The notes: a model not told the origin generated them from the letters alone. Positions 50,401 to 61,800 are shown, counted from the stretch's first letter. The stretch: DNA of 64,000 bases from Burhinus oedicnemus (GCA_008921705.1 VFFE01006074.1:412571-476570); one strand, 5' to 3'. Program-made: numbers and translations.

Positions 50401-52273
50401 GACATTTTCCTGTGGTTCTTCCTGGAACTGAGATGGTGAAAGCCATCAGCTGAGCTGAAGAAGTAAGGGATCACCACAGCTTACAAAATATTACGAGTAG
50501 AATCAAGACATTTTTTTTACTGAAAAGAGCTGAGCAATGCATGACCCTCATGCTCACACAGATTAGCTGTCTGATCTCTAATTACCCAGAGATTGTACAA
50601 GAAAGAGTTGATAGTGTTCCCTTCACAGTTTCAGAGGCACTGACCTTAAAAACCTCATCCCCTACTGATTTTGAGAGAGTTGAGAGGCTGCGGCACACCC
50701 ACTGTTGTAGGATGTTACAGTCCCAGCCAGGCTGCTCTCTTCCAAGCTACTGCTTCTCCTTCCTAGTCATCAGGTTGCAGGAATAAAACTACAAGAGATG
50801 GTTTTAGGATTTATTTTGGTGTTGTTTCAGGCATGAGGTATTTGCTGTTGCAAAGTGCATGACCCCAAGGAATGTTCCCCACCACTGCTGTCAACTTCTA
50901 TGCTAGAGAGTGACAATGCAATCTGTACACACGTTGGAGAGTAGATGCCTTGTAAGAAGAGAACTGGAGGCATTCATTTTGTAAAGGTTCTTCATTTCTA
51001 AAGGTCACCTTTTGCATACCATTTGTTTCTAATCTCTTGGTTGCTGGTTTAGAAACAAACAAGTGCCAGGAAAGAACAAGGAGACAGAGCGGTTTGAAGG
51101 TAAAAGGGCAGAATGATCTCATGCACCTGGAGTTGATAATGGTCTCTGGTGCTGAGCAGTTAATTCTGGGGTTGGGGTTCATCCAAGTCGTTTCTGTAGA
51201 ATGGAGAGACATACGGTCTATTTGTGAACCATCCGAGCACCCTATACATTTAGGGTAAATGTAGCTGAGAAGGCAGTTTCTCATAGATCTGCTTTGAATG
51301 TAGCATTTGTGACTTTTTCCATGCTTGGCCAAATAACATTATTACATGTTGCCAAACTCCTCAAAGCCTTTATTATTCTGATGTAACAGAAATCTGGAAA
51401 GCCTCCATAATGCTGCCTTGTAATACACCCCTAATTTAACCTGGAGGAGCCATTTTTCAAAGAAAATTACTTCCTGTGATTGGTCTCTCTGGTGAGACTA
51501 TCAGAAGTGAATAAAACAATACTAATAATAACGGTCACTTTTGTAACAGAGATATCCGCCCTACAGTCTTTTCCATCCATTTAAGAGGAGAGTCAAATAG
51601 AGGGTGAAGAAATGGGATTACTATGAAATGAGAGGGAGATAGAGAGAGGCATGTGTGGAATAGCAGCACACAGAGTTAATTACCTGTCCATGTACTGTCC
51701 TCAGCAGCAAATAAAACACTGACACGTCAGCAAAAAAAAAAAGAAATCCAAAACACTTTCTCAGTATTATTTCCTCTGGCTCTTCAAAAAAGAGTTTGTT
51801 GGGTTTTTTTCTCTTTCCCCTTTGGTTTTCCATCTATCTGGTCTCTGTGAAATTTGGGACAGAAAAGTAACCTTTCTTTGACACATTCTTCAGGGATGCA
51901 TAAGCAGTCATAGGATCAATGATGCTCCTTCTCCAACAAAGAGCTTGTTTGTCTCCGGGTCTCCAGTTTAGGGAAAATAATTCACAAAAATAAAAAGCAG
52001 AAGCATAAAGCATACAACGTTTCTTGAGGGAGCTTGAGAAAAATCAAGCATCCTTAGCACCAGGCTTAAATTTCTCTCCCTAAGAAGGAGTGAAAAGCAG
52101 ATTTCAGCAGTCTTTCTGAGCATAAAGAGAAAAGTTTAGAAAGTGAGTTGGTCAGTGGCTGATGCCAGTAGCAAGCATTTAGGACAGTGATGATCTCGTC
52201 TAGGTACCTCTTGGTATCTTAGTTTATGCCTGTGTACCAGCAAGGGAATAATAGCACAATACAGAATATTATC

Positions 52274-52301
52274 TGTATGTAATATTAACAAATTACATAC
52301 A
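52274..52301. repeat. perfect inverted repeat, 10-bp arms
   Basis: TGTATGTAAT (52,274-52,283) and ATTACATACA (52,292-52,301) are exact reverse complements around an 8-nt spacer. It could form a hairpin but sits in AT-rich DNA where such repeats arise by chance. Confidence 0.85.
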
Positions 52302-53497
52302 ACATTTTGTCTCAGGGAGATTACATGTAATTATATAAAGAAGTAGAATCTATAGTCCTGTGAAAACAATAGTAAACATTGGATTAACTAAAATTTGTAA
52401 CAAAACAAAGGAAAACTCCTGGAACAATTCAAAGTTTACAGATGTCCACTCTAGAACAGATTCTCAGTGCCTAGGACTAGCAGGGTGAGACTTTATATCT
52501 GCAGTCCTGCAGACCTTTCCTTCTGTTTTACCTCTGGGAATGGCATGGTACTTTATTATCTCCACCCAAAGGACGTGCACAAGTCTTCTCTACTACTTGC
52601 TAGCAACTGCAGCAGTGTGGTGCTCTGTGTGCAGTGGCCATTCCTGCTACAGCCCACTTCTTGCAGATTTAACCTGTCACTGCTTTTTCTAAGCCAACTG
52701 CCAGGTTTAACCTTGCCATCTCCTTCTGCTCTTCCGTCTCCTGCAGCTGGAGTGCCCATTCATCTAACAGCCCTGTCCAAGAGCAGAGAAATCACCTTCA
52801 CTATCTCTGTCCTCCCATGGTGGAGCCCCGTATTTGTGTGAGAGGTAAACAATGGAGACACCAGGTTAGAGGTTGTTTCTCACGGAGATGCAAAGTCTCA
52901 TTTTCTTGCTCAGGTGGGAGGAGTCTTTCTCCACCTTCCAAGAACTTCAGGACACAAGTGGGTCTGTCTGCAAACTTCCCAGCCACCTCTGCACTGAACA
53001 AAAGTAAGACAGTGAATGCGAATACCTTCTCTGGCACTTAGAGGAAATTTACTTTCTGAATGTCCTCACAGCCATATCGCTAACATGAATTTCCTGAGAC
53101 ATCATGATGTACCAAGGGCACCATGGAGGATTAGACAGCTAGTCCATCCAAGCCTTATTTTTCATTATTATCTTACATCTTTGTCGGAATCTCCAGTACT
53201 AAGGTTTGAGGCAGTTCCTGTTCCTTCTCTTCTCAAGTCTGTAACCACAAGATGCCACGTTCACTCCTTTCCTGTGATCTGTCTGTACATCACATCCAGG
53301 AAATAGCTTCCAGCATCCTGGTGTGATAGAGATAAGCAAGGTGTGAGTGTAAATACCACATTTCCTTAGGTTTCCCATGTCTTTCTGGCAAGGAGAAAGC
53401 TCCCTGGATTCAAGTCTATTTTGATTTATTGCCCTGAAGATAAGTGGCAAAAGCGCTACAGCTGAAAATCACTCTATGGTGAATTGACCATAGTAGC

Positions 53498-53503
53498 TTT
53501 ATT
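53498..53503 (-). terminator. poly(A) signal AATAAA for the alternative last exon
   Basis: The minus strand reads GAGAATAAAGC, placing AATAAA 14 nt after the TGA of the alternative terminal exon (53,517). A 3'UTR this short would be unusual, so the pairing may be accidental. Confidence 0.22.
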
Positions 53504-53516
53504 CTCACGAGTTACC

Positions 53517-53631
53517 TCAGTCTGTGGCTAAAGGTTTTTCAAACTCGTGTTGCACTTTTTGAACCAGTTCAGACAGAGAGGAATCCGACCTTGCAGTTGA
53601 GTATGTCATTTCCCACCAATGGCGGAAGAAG
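53517..53631 (-). CDS. alternative last coding exon of the candidate membrane-protein gene
   Basis: Behind one of the most pyrimidine-rich acceptors in the window (CTTTCCTGCATCTCCTCCGT, then CCAACCTATGCAGCCCACAG) the minus strand encodes 37 residues ending in E-F-E-K-P-L-A-T-D and TGA. It includes F-F-R-H-W-W-E-M and an amphipathic S-E-L-V-Q-K-V-Q-H-E segment. Starting at 53,631 it needs two bases from the previous exon, exactly what the donor at 56,175 supplies, so it can replace the exon at 54,960. An alternative acceptor seven bases upstream (start 53,638) has a different phase. I do not recognise the peptide. It may be chance, because the upstream intron sequence is also open. Confidence 0.25.
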
Positions 53632-54143
53632 CTGTGGGCTGCATAGGTTGGACGGAGGAGATGCAGGAAAGTGTAAGTCCAGCAGGAAAAGGCAGAGAAT
53701 GGGCAGGAGAAGCTCAGGGACCAAGGGAAGAATAATCTCTGCCATCTGGAGAAGAACCCCAGAAATAACCATCCTTGGGGCCATGTCACCATGCTGTAAT
53801 TTCTTTTTTCCTGCAAGGTAGCACAAGTTGCTTCTATAGCTTTTTATGGATGACAATGCCCTTTCAATGATGGTATATATTGAAGTTGACCCTTCTCAAG
53901 CTTATTATTACATAGAAGGTCTTTCAGATAAATTCTGCCAGCTATATTAGGCCCTAGATATATTTTGCAATAAAAAAAGAATTTGCACATTGCCTTACGA
54001 AAAAAACCAAAACACTTTGACTGTTGATGTCAGGGAGTATGTGGTGCTATCCTATTCAGAAAGAGATTTCACATGCTAGCTTTCTGAAGACACAAAGGGA
54101 AAATGCCAGACTAGAACTCTCAAAAATACCACTCACTTATATG

Positions 54144-54164
54144 GTTCAATATTATATATTGAAC
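54144..54164. repeat. 21-bp near-perfect palindrome
   Basis: The arms GTTCAATAT and ATATTGAAC are exact reverse complements separated by three bases. It is a symmetric AT-rich site that could be a chance palindrome. Confidence 0.85.
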
Positions 54165-54417
54165 ACAAAGTCAGTGCTATAAATTGTTGTCATTCCTTCA
54201 GGACTATTTGCAATATTGAGTTCTTGTTAAAAAAAATAACCAAAACAAGTAATTTCCTGGAAAAAAACAACTAAGAGAGAAACACAAACAAAAATAAACC
54301 CCTATATTTTAGTTCTCATAGTCACAGAGAAAATCTCGCAAGTCGGTGGCCTCAGGGCGACTTAAAGATTCAAAACTCAGATTATATACTAAAAAAATAA
54401 TCTTCATTATGATTATC

Positions 54418-54423
54418 TTTAAT
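54418..54423 (-). terminator. possible ATTAAA poly(A) signal
   Basis: ATTAAA on the minus strand lies about 340 nt past the TAG of the exon ending at 54,762. It is the nearest signal-like hexamer I noticed for that exon. Such hexamers are common in AT-rich DNA. Confidence 0.15.
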
Positions 54424-54761
54424 ATTAACATGTTGTGAATTCCAGTCAAAGTCATGATTTCAGGGTGATGCTGCATGGTTTTTGAATGTTTGAGGCTGTC
54501 AGAGCTCTATTCTGCACGGAATGCATTGTTTTGAGACAGAGAAGAAAAAAACTTCTGTGTTTATAATCTAAAGTAGACAGCACAGTAGCCAGAAAAGGAA
54601 ACTGAACTGTAAATCAGGAGTTAAATGTACCACATAAAAGTGTCCTAGTTTAAACCTCTAGAGCAAGTAAGATATACAAGAGAAAACCCATTTTGTGAAA
54701 AGCCAATACAAATGCAATAGGTGCTTTAGATTGCTTCCTTATTGCTCTTTCAGAGTTGTTA

Positions 54762-54960
54762 CTAAAACAGGAAAGGATTTTTCAGTGCAGGATGTTCATC
54801 CAGAATGTCCTTTTTAATCTCATTGACAAAGAAATACTTAGAGTACTCAGCTCCAACCAAGCTCACCCACATGGTTATTTCAACTTTAGTGCTCTTTAGG
54901 GAAATATTTTGTGCTCCCAGCACTACAGCCACCAATAAAATTGAGAGCAATCCAACTTGC
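54762..54960 (-). CDS. candidate last exon, small membrane protein (unrecognised)
   Basis: The minus strand shows a strong acceptor, GATTTTTTTTTCCCCCCTAC then TGAAAG, followed by an open segment of 65 residues to TAG. The exon begins with one base that completes the two-base overhang (AG) left by the donor at 56,175, giving Arg and then Gln-Val. The first part is a predicted membrane helix (V-G-L-L-S-I-L-L-V-A-V-V-L-G-A). A second, amphipathic stretch (I-T-M-W-V-S-L-V-G-A) and a charged tail (N-E-I-K-K-D-I-L-D-E-H-P-A-L-K) follow. The composition is markedly more protein-like than other frames nearby. A GTGAGC word at 54,866-54,861 could be an internal donor, so the exon may end at 54,867 (phase 0) and the tail could be intron read-through. 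The family is not recognised. Confidence 0.35.
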
Positions 54961-56174
54961 CTTTCAGTAGGGGGGAAAAAAAATCAGTTGGGGATAATTT
55001 TATTTGGTGCAAATGTCATCTGGGTTCTAGTGCCAGGTCTAAGCTCTAGAACCACTTGTAGAAGAATAAAATAAGAGAGAGAAATTAAACTGAGTGGTAT
55101 TTGTTGCTGTCACCATGTTCCAGATGTGAGTTCTCCATGAGTAGACCAGGAGAAAAGAAATGAAAGTCAACACGAACTTGTTAAAGCTGCTCAAATGGCT
55201 CACCTTCAATTTTCAAGTCAGTTGTCTTTTGAGAGTAAACTTCTGGAACTGATTTGAGTTCATTTAAGAAAGGTTTAGATCCAGACTCATGGTTCTGGCA
55301 GAACCTGTTGCACTTCTAAACATTTTCTTTAGGAACACAAAAGAAGACAAACCTAGCACAATAAACCATTTCAGTGCCTACAAAGCAGAAAATAAAAGTT
55401 TCAGAACAGTGGTTTGCAGTTTCTGCCTTGTCTGTCTGTTCCGTACATCAATGCATTTGCTTTCTTTGCCTGCAGGTGAAGATGCCAGGCACTTAGTATT
55501 GTAATTGCTGCAACTTCCTAACCACGTATTGCATGAAAATGCAACATTGGGAGCTATTGCCCAGAGGCAGTCAGACCATTTTGGCAAGCATAAATTCACA
55601 ACATCAGACAGAAATTAAATTGAAGGCAGATCCTTGCCAGCTTTTCCCTCTTCTCCACCCTTTTTGACCAGCTGTGCTATTGATCCTGCCTCCTTGGAGC
55701 TGTCCACAGCTGCATTTTCCACACAGCCTTTACCTGAGTGATATTTATGGTACGCCTTGGGACCATTGCGTACCAGAGGGAGTGATTTGGCTGACTCTGT
55801 GCGGCAGGTCTGTAGACCACGACAGGTGCGTTCAGCACAAGGTGGCTTTCTTACCAGGACTGATTTACTACCAAGGTTTTGGACATGACTGTTTAATGCA
55901 TTCATTGAAAGTCTCTTTTCTGTTGTTGTTGCAAAAGTGCAGCCCTGTGGACAGAGAAACTGGTGACTGAAACCCTTCTGAGGGGAGCATTTCTTGTTAC
56001 GTGTGGGGCAAAGCTGACACTGTGGGCCTTGACCTGTGCTCTCAGGAGAACTGTGGTTTGCAAATGTTCGGTAATACCCTTCTGTCTGGGCTGCATTTCT
56101 GGTGTTTCCGACACCCATTAGTAGGTCAAAAACCATCTAGTTGTCTCTGTATACTTCCCAGACACCAAGCCCAC
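54961..56174 (-). other. predicted intron of the candidate membrane-protein gene
   Basis: Between a donor reading TTTTCAAG/GTGGGC (minus strand, cut after 56,175) and the acceptor TACTGAAAG/GC (before 54,960). The 173-codon minus frame inside (55,615-56,136) is cysteine- and basic-rich, has no domain and is treated as chance. Confidence 0.3.
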
Positions 56175-56441
56175 CTTGAAAACAGCAGCCTACAAATAAC
56201 CTTATAGATAGAAAAAACAAGGACCAGCACACCTGCCTCCAGAAACATAGCAGCCATCCAAAGCACTCCCTGAAATGTGTAATATGCAGCCAAACCTCCA
56301 GACAGTATCAGATTGGCAGTGAAGAGAATATTCTTGATAACCCCAGTATCAGCCCCAAAACATTCAGCAAACAAGGCTACTCCTCCAGAGACAGAGATCA
56401 CAGATGTAAGTGAGCCTTCTGAAGAACATATGTAAAACGCA
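56175..56441 (-). CDS. candidate internal exon, multi-pass membrane protein (unrecognised)
   Basis: The exon is 267 nt, a multiple of three, with phase 2 at both ends. The acceptor is TTTTTCTTTTTATATTGTAG on the minus strand. The donor is TTTTCAAG/GTGGGC. It encodes about 88 residues with three hydrophobic stretches: S-L-T-S-V-I-S-V-S-G-G-V-A-L-F, then after a polar C-F-G-A-D-T-G-V-I-K-N segment N-I-L-F-T-A-N-L-I-L-S-G-G-L-A-A, and G-V-L-W-M-A-A-M-F-L-E-A-G-V-L-V-L-V-F. Gly and Ala placement, purine-first codons and the absence of stops are coding-like. A second GT (AAG/GTTATT, about 25 nt upstream of the chosen donor) would give phase 0 and no matching next exon. I considered several small TMEM families and recognise none. 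Function is unknown. Confidence 0.42.
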
Positions 56442-56717
56442 CTACAATATAAAAAGAAAAACCTTATTAGCAGCACAGTTAGCTATCACATTTCACGCTA
56501 GATTGGAACCTGTCCAGAACATTCTGAAACTACAGCCTTTGCTAGCAGATGATCATTTGAGAAAATTGTCCTCAAAGTTTCCCTTTGAACTTTCCAAATT
56601 GCCCTTGCCTCACCAAATACTTTATTAGAAGCAAAATTTCTCATGGCAAACATATCCCAAGTGGAGTGGGGTCATGCCAAAGCAACAGATTTAAAACTTG
56701 CTGACACATGTACATAC
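56442..56717 (-). other. predicted short intron
   Basis: If the exon at 56,718-56,758 is genuine, this 276-nt intron starts with GTATGT and ends with TTGTAG on the minus strand. Nothing else is recognised in it. Confidence 0.2.
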
Positions 56718-56758
56718 CCCATAGAATAAGAGCCCCATTCCCATCCAAAAGAAACCAT
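56718..56758 (-). CDS. possible first coding exon of the candidate membrane-protein gene
   Basis: On the minus strand an ATG at 56,758-56,756 opens a 13-codon frame (M-V-S-F-G-W-E-W-G-S-Y-S-M) ending with two bases at 56,718, directly before GTATGT. Those two bases plus the first base of the next exon make a Gly codon, so the phase is right. Another ATG, at 56,771, opens a more membrane-like frame (M-Q-S-F-D-G-F-F-W-M-G-M-G) but ends in phase 0, which would put the next exon out of frame. Other possible donors occur farther upstream at 57,167 and near 57,113 and 57,149. The choice is therefore uncertain. Confidence 0.2.
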
Positions 56759-56771
56759 CAAAGCTTTGCAT

Positions 56772-58769
56772 CCTACATGTACTCATTCTAGGACGTGATC
56801 TATTCTATCCAAAGCACCAAATGCCCTCATGGAAAGTATGTGGGTGAAACCCATCAACCACTGTGCACCACAACATTTTCACGCAGACACTCTGCGAAAG
56901 ACAGAAACAGCCGGTGGGAGAACGTTTCTCACAATATAACCACTCTCTGTTTGACTTCTTAGTCTTGATCTTCAAAGGCATTCCACAAAACGTCTTCAAA
57001 AGATGAGCTTTGGATTTCAAATTCCTAACCCTACTCCATCCCAAAAAACCCAGCACAATAGAGATGCTGGTTTTATGTCACAATTTTCCCTACACTATAG
57101 CCAAAGCACTTACCATCTGTCTCTGTGACACAGAAATTACGGAACTTACCACTTTTGTTAACATACCTTTCATTTCCATAGGTATCAAATACCTTTTTCT
57201 AGCCAAACGTCAAGCTGGTTAACACAATTCAGTTCAAGCAAATTTCCCCCATCTTTATTAGCTGGAATGTTGCTTCTTCAGTTTCAGGCCCAAGAAATGC
57301 CTTGTCTTTGCCTCTTATCAGTTGCTCTAACCAGGAATGTCATCTCTCCCTACAAATCTCTCCTTGCTTATTTCATTAATGATAGTGTTATTGTAGCTGT
57401 GGGGCTAGTCCCATTACCTACACAAACAAAAAGTAGACAGCTAATAGGCTCAGGTTGGTCTGTTTCTCCACAAAACACACGTATCACAGACAACTCCTAT
57501 TTTCACAGGGAGGATGGATCAATCCTTCATATCCTTCATGGGTCTGCTAGCAAGAGTGTCACTTTCCCCAGAAATCCTCCCCTCCAGTGGGCTAACATGT
57601 CCCACGAGAATGGTCAAGGAGGTATCCTTGCCGCTAGACACCAAAGTCCAGATTTGAATGTGGGAAGAAGCAAGAACAAGTGCAGTGTCAATGCTAACCT
57701 TCAGCGATGCTACACCACAAAGTCACACGGCTCGCTTAACACAAGTGCTGGTCAATGATGAGGTAGCTTTCGCTTTGTTGCTGTTTCCATTCCCTGTTAG
57801 TAGACATCAGCTCAAACAACACAGTTTTAATAGGGCAAAAGAGGGGAACATAACTAACTACAGTGACACTAATCCATTTATCAACACATAGAAAGAGCAA
57901 ACAAGGCTGAGAGCAATTCTTTCGAGCTGCAGTTTGGCTGGACTAATGGGTGACTACCCCTCACAGATTGAGAGAACCAATATGACTAGACATATTGGGA
58001 AAAGATGGTTTTAATTTATGCTATTTACTCATGTAATCAGAGAGCAGTCTGCATGTGTGTGGGAATTATTATGAGATAATTCTTGGAAGCTTGCTAATCA
58101 TGTCATTGCTTTTCAGAATTCAACTTATGCTCTAAACCCTCCTGGAATTTATTAAGACGGACACTTTGATGCTTCAGGTTCCTCCACTCCAAGACAGACA
58201 GAGAAATTGCTACACCAGGGAATTCTGACAGCCCATCTCTCTCAATAGCTTTGCTTTAAGAGTGGCTGGATGATTCAAGGGAAGGGGTAAACCTCCCTGT
58301 ACAACACTAACTTTAGAAAAGAATTTTTTTTCCAGCACATCATACATGTTATGTATGCTGCAGTATGGGGCTGTGGCTGCCTTATAATTTTTCTAAAGCA
58401 TACAAAATGTAAAGTCTAGAGTTTTAGACTGTAAAAGCTACATGCTTTTCTTCTGTATGGCCCAGCTGGGACCCTGGGAGGCTTCTCAATGTGAAAGACT
58501 CAGCAGTTTTAACTCTCTGTGAATGTCACAGATGCAATGTCCTCATTAGGACACCTGAATCATTGACTATTTCAGAAACTTCATAAGCCTACAGCATGGG
58601 TGGCTACTGAAGAGGGCGCCACCTTTCCAAAACCAGAATCTTGACAAGTTTGACTAGTCCATGATATGTCCAGTGGTATATCCTCAAAAAGGTTCCTCAG
58701 AGTATCTGGGAATAGTTTTGAATCTACATGTCTATATAGTTGGCAGGCACAAACTCCTCCTCTCTGCTG
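56772..58769. other. stretch upstream of the candidate gene, no firm feature
   Basis: This would be the 5' side of the minus-strand candidate gene. Three donor-like words cluster on the minus strand at 57,105-57,170. The 163-codon plus-strand frame at 57,267-57,758 has no motif and is regarded as chance. No CpG-rich promoter is evident. Confidence 0.4.
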
Positions 58770-58870
58770 CGGAATCATATATCCCCATTCTACATAGATA
58801 AAGTGTGTTATTCCCATTTTAAAGCTGGGTGAAATGACAAAGAAGGGATCATTTGCCCCAGGGAATCCAA
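58770..58870 (-). repeat. MIR-type SINE fossil, reverse orientation
   Basis: TTATTCCCATTTTAAAGCTG (58,809) followed by GGTGAAATGACAAAGAAGGGATCATTTGCCCCA in broken form parallels the reverse complement of the MIR core (TTATCCCCATTTTACAGATG, GGGAAACTGAGG, CTTGCCCAAGG). It is old and short, and the limits are rough. Confidence 0.55.
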
Positions 58871-61800
58871 AATTTCCAGCTAAACATAATTTGTCCCCTT
58901 GAGCTGCCAAAGTTAGTTTGCTTTTTTTTCTCCAGGCTTGGCAAGACGACAGAAAGACTCCTACATTCAGCAGAGCAGAGAGAACAACACTTTATTCTTC
59001 ATCCATTGCCTGCAATAAAGATAACCATTCAAGCAGAGCTGTCTGCATATAGAGAGGGATTTTATGGACTCAAGGTCTCTGCCTCTAGCAGGTGCAGCCC
59101 AGGTTACTAGGAAGGGTAGGAAGGGTTATAGCAGGACTTGGTTCTGGAAGATGTACAGGAATTGGAGAAGACAGAGGAATTTGCTGAATCCTGGAGTGCA
59201 TAAATTTAATAACTTAAATTATCCCATTCTGCCTAGAGATGACAGGGCCTGAGCTATGCACATGACAGAAGAGGGAAGAGCCAAGTTACCCCAGGCTCAA
59301 GTGGACAAAGGTGCACGAGAGAATTGCAGCTGATCTGGGGAAGTGAACTAAGCTTGTCTTAAGCCCCAGTTCACTCCTGAGGAAGAAACATCTGAAAAAT
59401 CTTCCACATGGAAACAAAACTTTTTCTCCCTCTGCTGCAAGGCGGAAGAGAAGAGAGCAGGGGGTGTTTTCCACCCAATCCCTTTCTTGCTCTACAGGTT
59501 CGTGTGACTTCAGTTTCACATAGCCCAAAGGCAGAGACTATGCGGAAATAAAGATATCTTTTTTTCTGTTTCCTGCACACTGCAGTGACTGACATAATGT
59601 TGTAGAGAGAAGCCCGGTGAAGCTATTACAAGAGCCCAAGAGGCAACAAGATCTTCACAGTATTATTAGTTATCATTTAGAAATTTTCTCCTGGAGGCAG
59701 AAAAAACCAACAGCAACAGGTCCTCACATGAAAGAGTTGAGAAAACACAAAGGGACAGATCACCTGAGTTAGCTTTGGTTTTTGTTAATTACCTCCAAAG
59801 CTTGTAGGGTTAAAAGAGGTCTAGAGGCCTTTGCATCCAGCCCCTCTCTAAACTCATGCTCAGCTAATCCGTGTCAGCTGCATCTTCCCTTGCCAATACA
59901 GAGGTGAGTGTGAGGTATTTCTGCATGTTACTTATTTAGCTATTACCTTTTATGGGTCTCTCTGTCTCCCACTGACTTTCTGGCTGCAGACGGGTTGGCA
60001 AGAGGAAAACCTCAAACAATCTTCTTCTGAAAGCTTTAAAACTTAGGCAGAGGGAAAGAACAGAGTCTGACAAAAGAAGCAGACACCTGTGAAGCCCGTG
60101 TTTGGACCTGGGCTGCTACTTCCAGGGCTGCAGCTAACATAGGGTATTGTCTCTGTTTAAAGCAGAGTCTGCTTATCTCATTGGAATTTGGGAATCCACT
60201 GATCCTTTCTCTTTTTATGTGTTTGGTTTTTTTTTAAAGTGATTTTCAGTCCTCACTTGCGTGTTTATTATAAGGCTTATGTGCAGGCAATGAAAAAAAA
60301 AACCAAACACATTTTTCAAGGTAGTGTTCAAAACCAAAGGTGGAAACGGGCCCTGCTCTTGTGGAGACTCTGTCTAAGCAAATGAAAAATAGCCATGAAT
60401 GAGGGAGAAAGAGGTTCCCACTTTAGCACAGTGAGCAATGATCCTCCAGAGAGAGGCAGGGAGTGAGGTGGGTAATGATCAACTAACAGGCAAGGGAAGG
60501 GTTGTGAAGGTAAGGCAGGAGCTGGGAGGACAGGGCTGAAGTGAACATGCTGTGAGGGAGATGACTGGAGTAGGAGATCCAGTTACCCAGCACAGGGCAG
60601 GGAGAGTCCAAAATCAAATTGTCCAAATGCCTGAAGCACCTAACTATGGCTGGAACATGGGTTGGCTCAGTGTACAGCCTTCTGCACATGCATATGGGAT
60701 AGTCCTCATGCTGGGCTATGGTCCTCCAGGAAACCAATCCATGCTCATGGGTTCCGGTTGTGTTTGTGAAGTTACTACCAAATTGTTACTGCTGTGCTGT
60801 GAATGTTTCTTTGTCGGTGTTTATTAACCTTGGCCAAGAAGCATCCATCAGCCTGGGAAAAACGAGGACCATTTAAATTTAATGACAATGAACATGCTAA
60901 GGAGGTGATTACAACCAGAAAAGCCTGGTTTTTTACTTACTTGCAGAAGAAGGGTTTGGAGCAATGGAAAGAGTGCAGGATGTGCCAGGTTATAGGAAAG
61001 GTGCACATGGCAGGAAGGGAAGAAGAAACTTCACTGAGAGCTGTGTCAGAGGGAAGAAGTGGTAGACAGGGTTATTTTGTCGTGGAGAACCTGGATTAGC
61101 TGTGAGACAAGTGAAGTCCAGAAAAGAAACCGCAGCAGACTAACAAGAGACAAGTAAGCAGAGGAAGACCTCCAATGGGGTCGGGAACTGCCAGGAAATA
61201 CACTGTTCAGGAGGTTCATTATCATAGAAAAGTTAAACATTTGGTGGTGCTTGAAAGTAAAGAGCAATGTTCAGTTCTGAAACTTTGTGCTCAACAGATT
61301 TCAATGAGTCTGTTTCTTTGCGATTATCAACAGAAAGGTAAAAAATAGACTTGTAACTTCAGTAGCAAGGTAGGATTCTGAAAAAATGCACATTTCAAGT
61401 CAGAGGAATTCTGAAGGCTTCTGACAGGTTACTGAGAGCCTCGACGAATGGACCTCAGATAAAAAAAAGCAGGGTAAGTTGAGATGCAGATCATCAGTAC
61501 CTGTTAAGGGCTCTAAAGCAGAGGAATTGCTGGAGACTGCTCAGACTCTAAAGGCATAAAGATACTTCTGTGCCCCACCAGTGGGACAGCAAGGACCCTG
61601 CAGGAAGCTTCTGCAAAACTATGACACCTTGATCCTTCCACTCTCTCCTGCTGGCTGCAACATTTGAAAACTCTTCTCACGGCCCTCCTTGGCTATGTTG
61701 ACTCCAGGAGAAGCACTCCTCACATCAGATCTGGGGCTTTACAGAGCCATTTTTACAATTCCAGCTATTTCGTTTTTTTAGCACGAGTTGTCTGAAGGGT

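Larger units (their letters stand above)
43291..53490. other. mostly non-coding stretch with weak exon-like segments
   Basis: About 10 kb without an established gene or recognised repeat. It contains two weak coding candidates (44,191-44,305 plus; 45,475-45,735 minus), a T13 tract at 45,418-45,430, a (TTC)n patch near 48,547-48,565, a possible regulatory block at 47,085-47,400 and a 10-bp-arm hairpin at 52,274-52,301. The 168- and 153-codon frames that overlap antisense at 48,120-48,730 carry no motif. Confidence 0.45.

Noticed and set aside
50640..50700. CTGACCTTAAAAACCTC word resembling an antisense CR1 3' end
   Set aside because: Only about 15 bases match. The flanking sequence does not follow the CR1 order.
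53641..53856. Upstream part of the 95-99-codon minus-strand frames ahead of the alternative last exon
   Set aside because: This part is extremely pyrimidine-rich and looks like the intron 3' end, not coding sequence. Only the portion after the acceptor was kept as a candidate.
55615..56136. 173-codon minus-strand frame inside the predicted intron
   Set aside because: Basic, Cys-rich, no motif, overlaps a different plus-strand frame and is not needed by the candidate gene model.
56718..56771. Attractive membrane-like frame starting at the ATG at 56,771
   Set aside because: It ends in phase 0 at the GTATGT donor, while the next exon needs a two-base overhang, so it would put that exon out of frame. 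The other frame was preferred.
57267..57758. 163-codon plus-strand frame
   Set aside because: No motif, composition typical of random translation, and on the opposite strand to the candidate gene.
59800..59880. Possible minus-strand CR1 terminal fragment
   Set aside because: Suggestive wording but too decayed and short to assign without an alignment.
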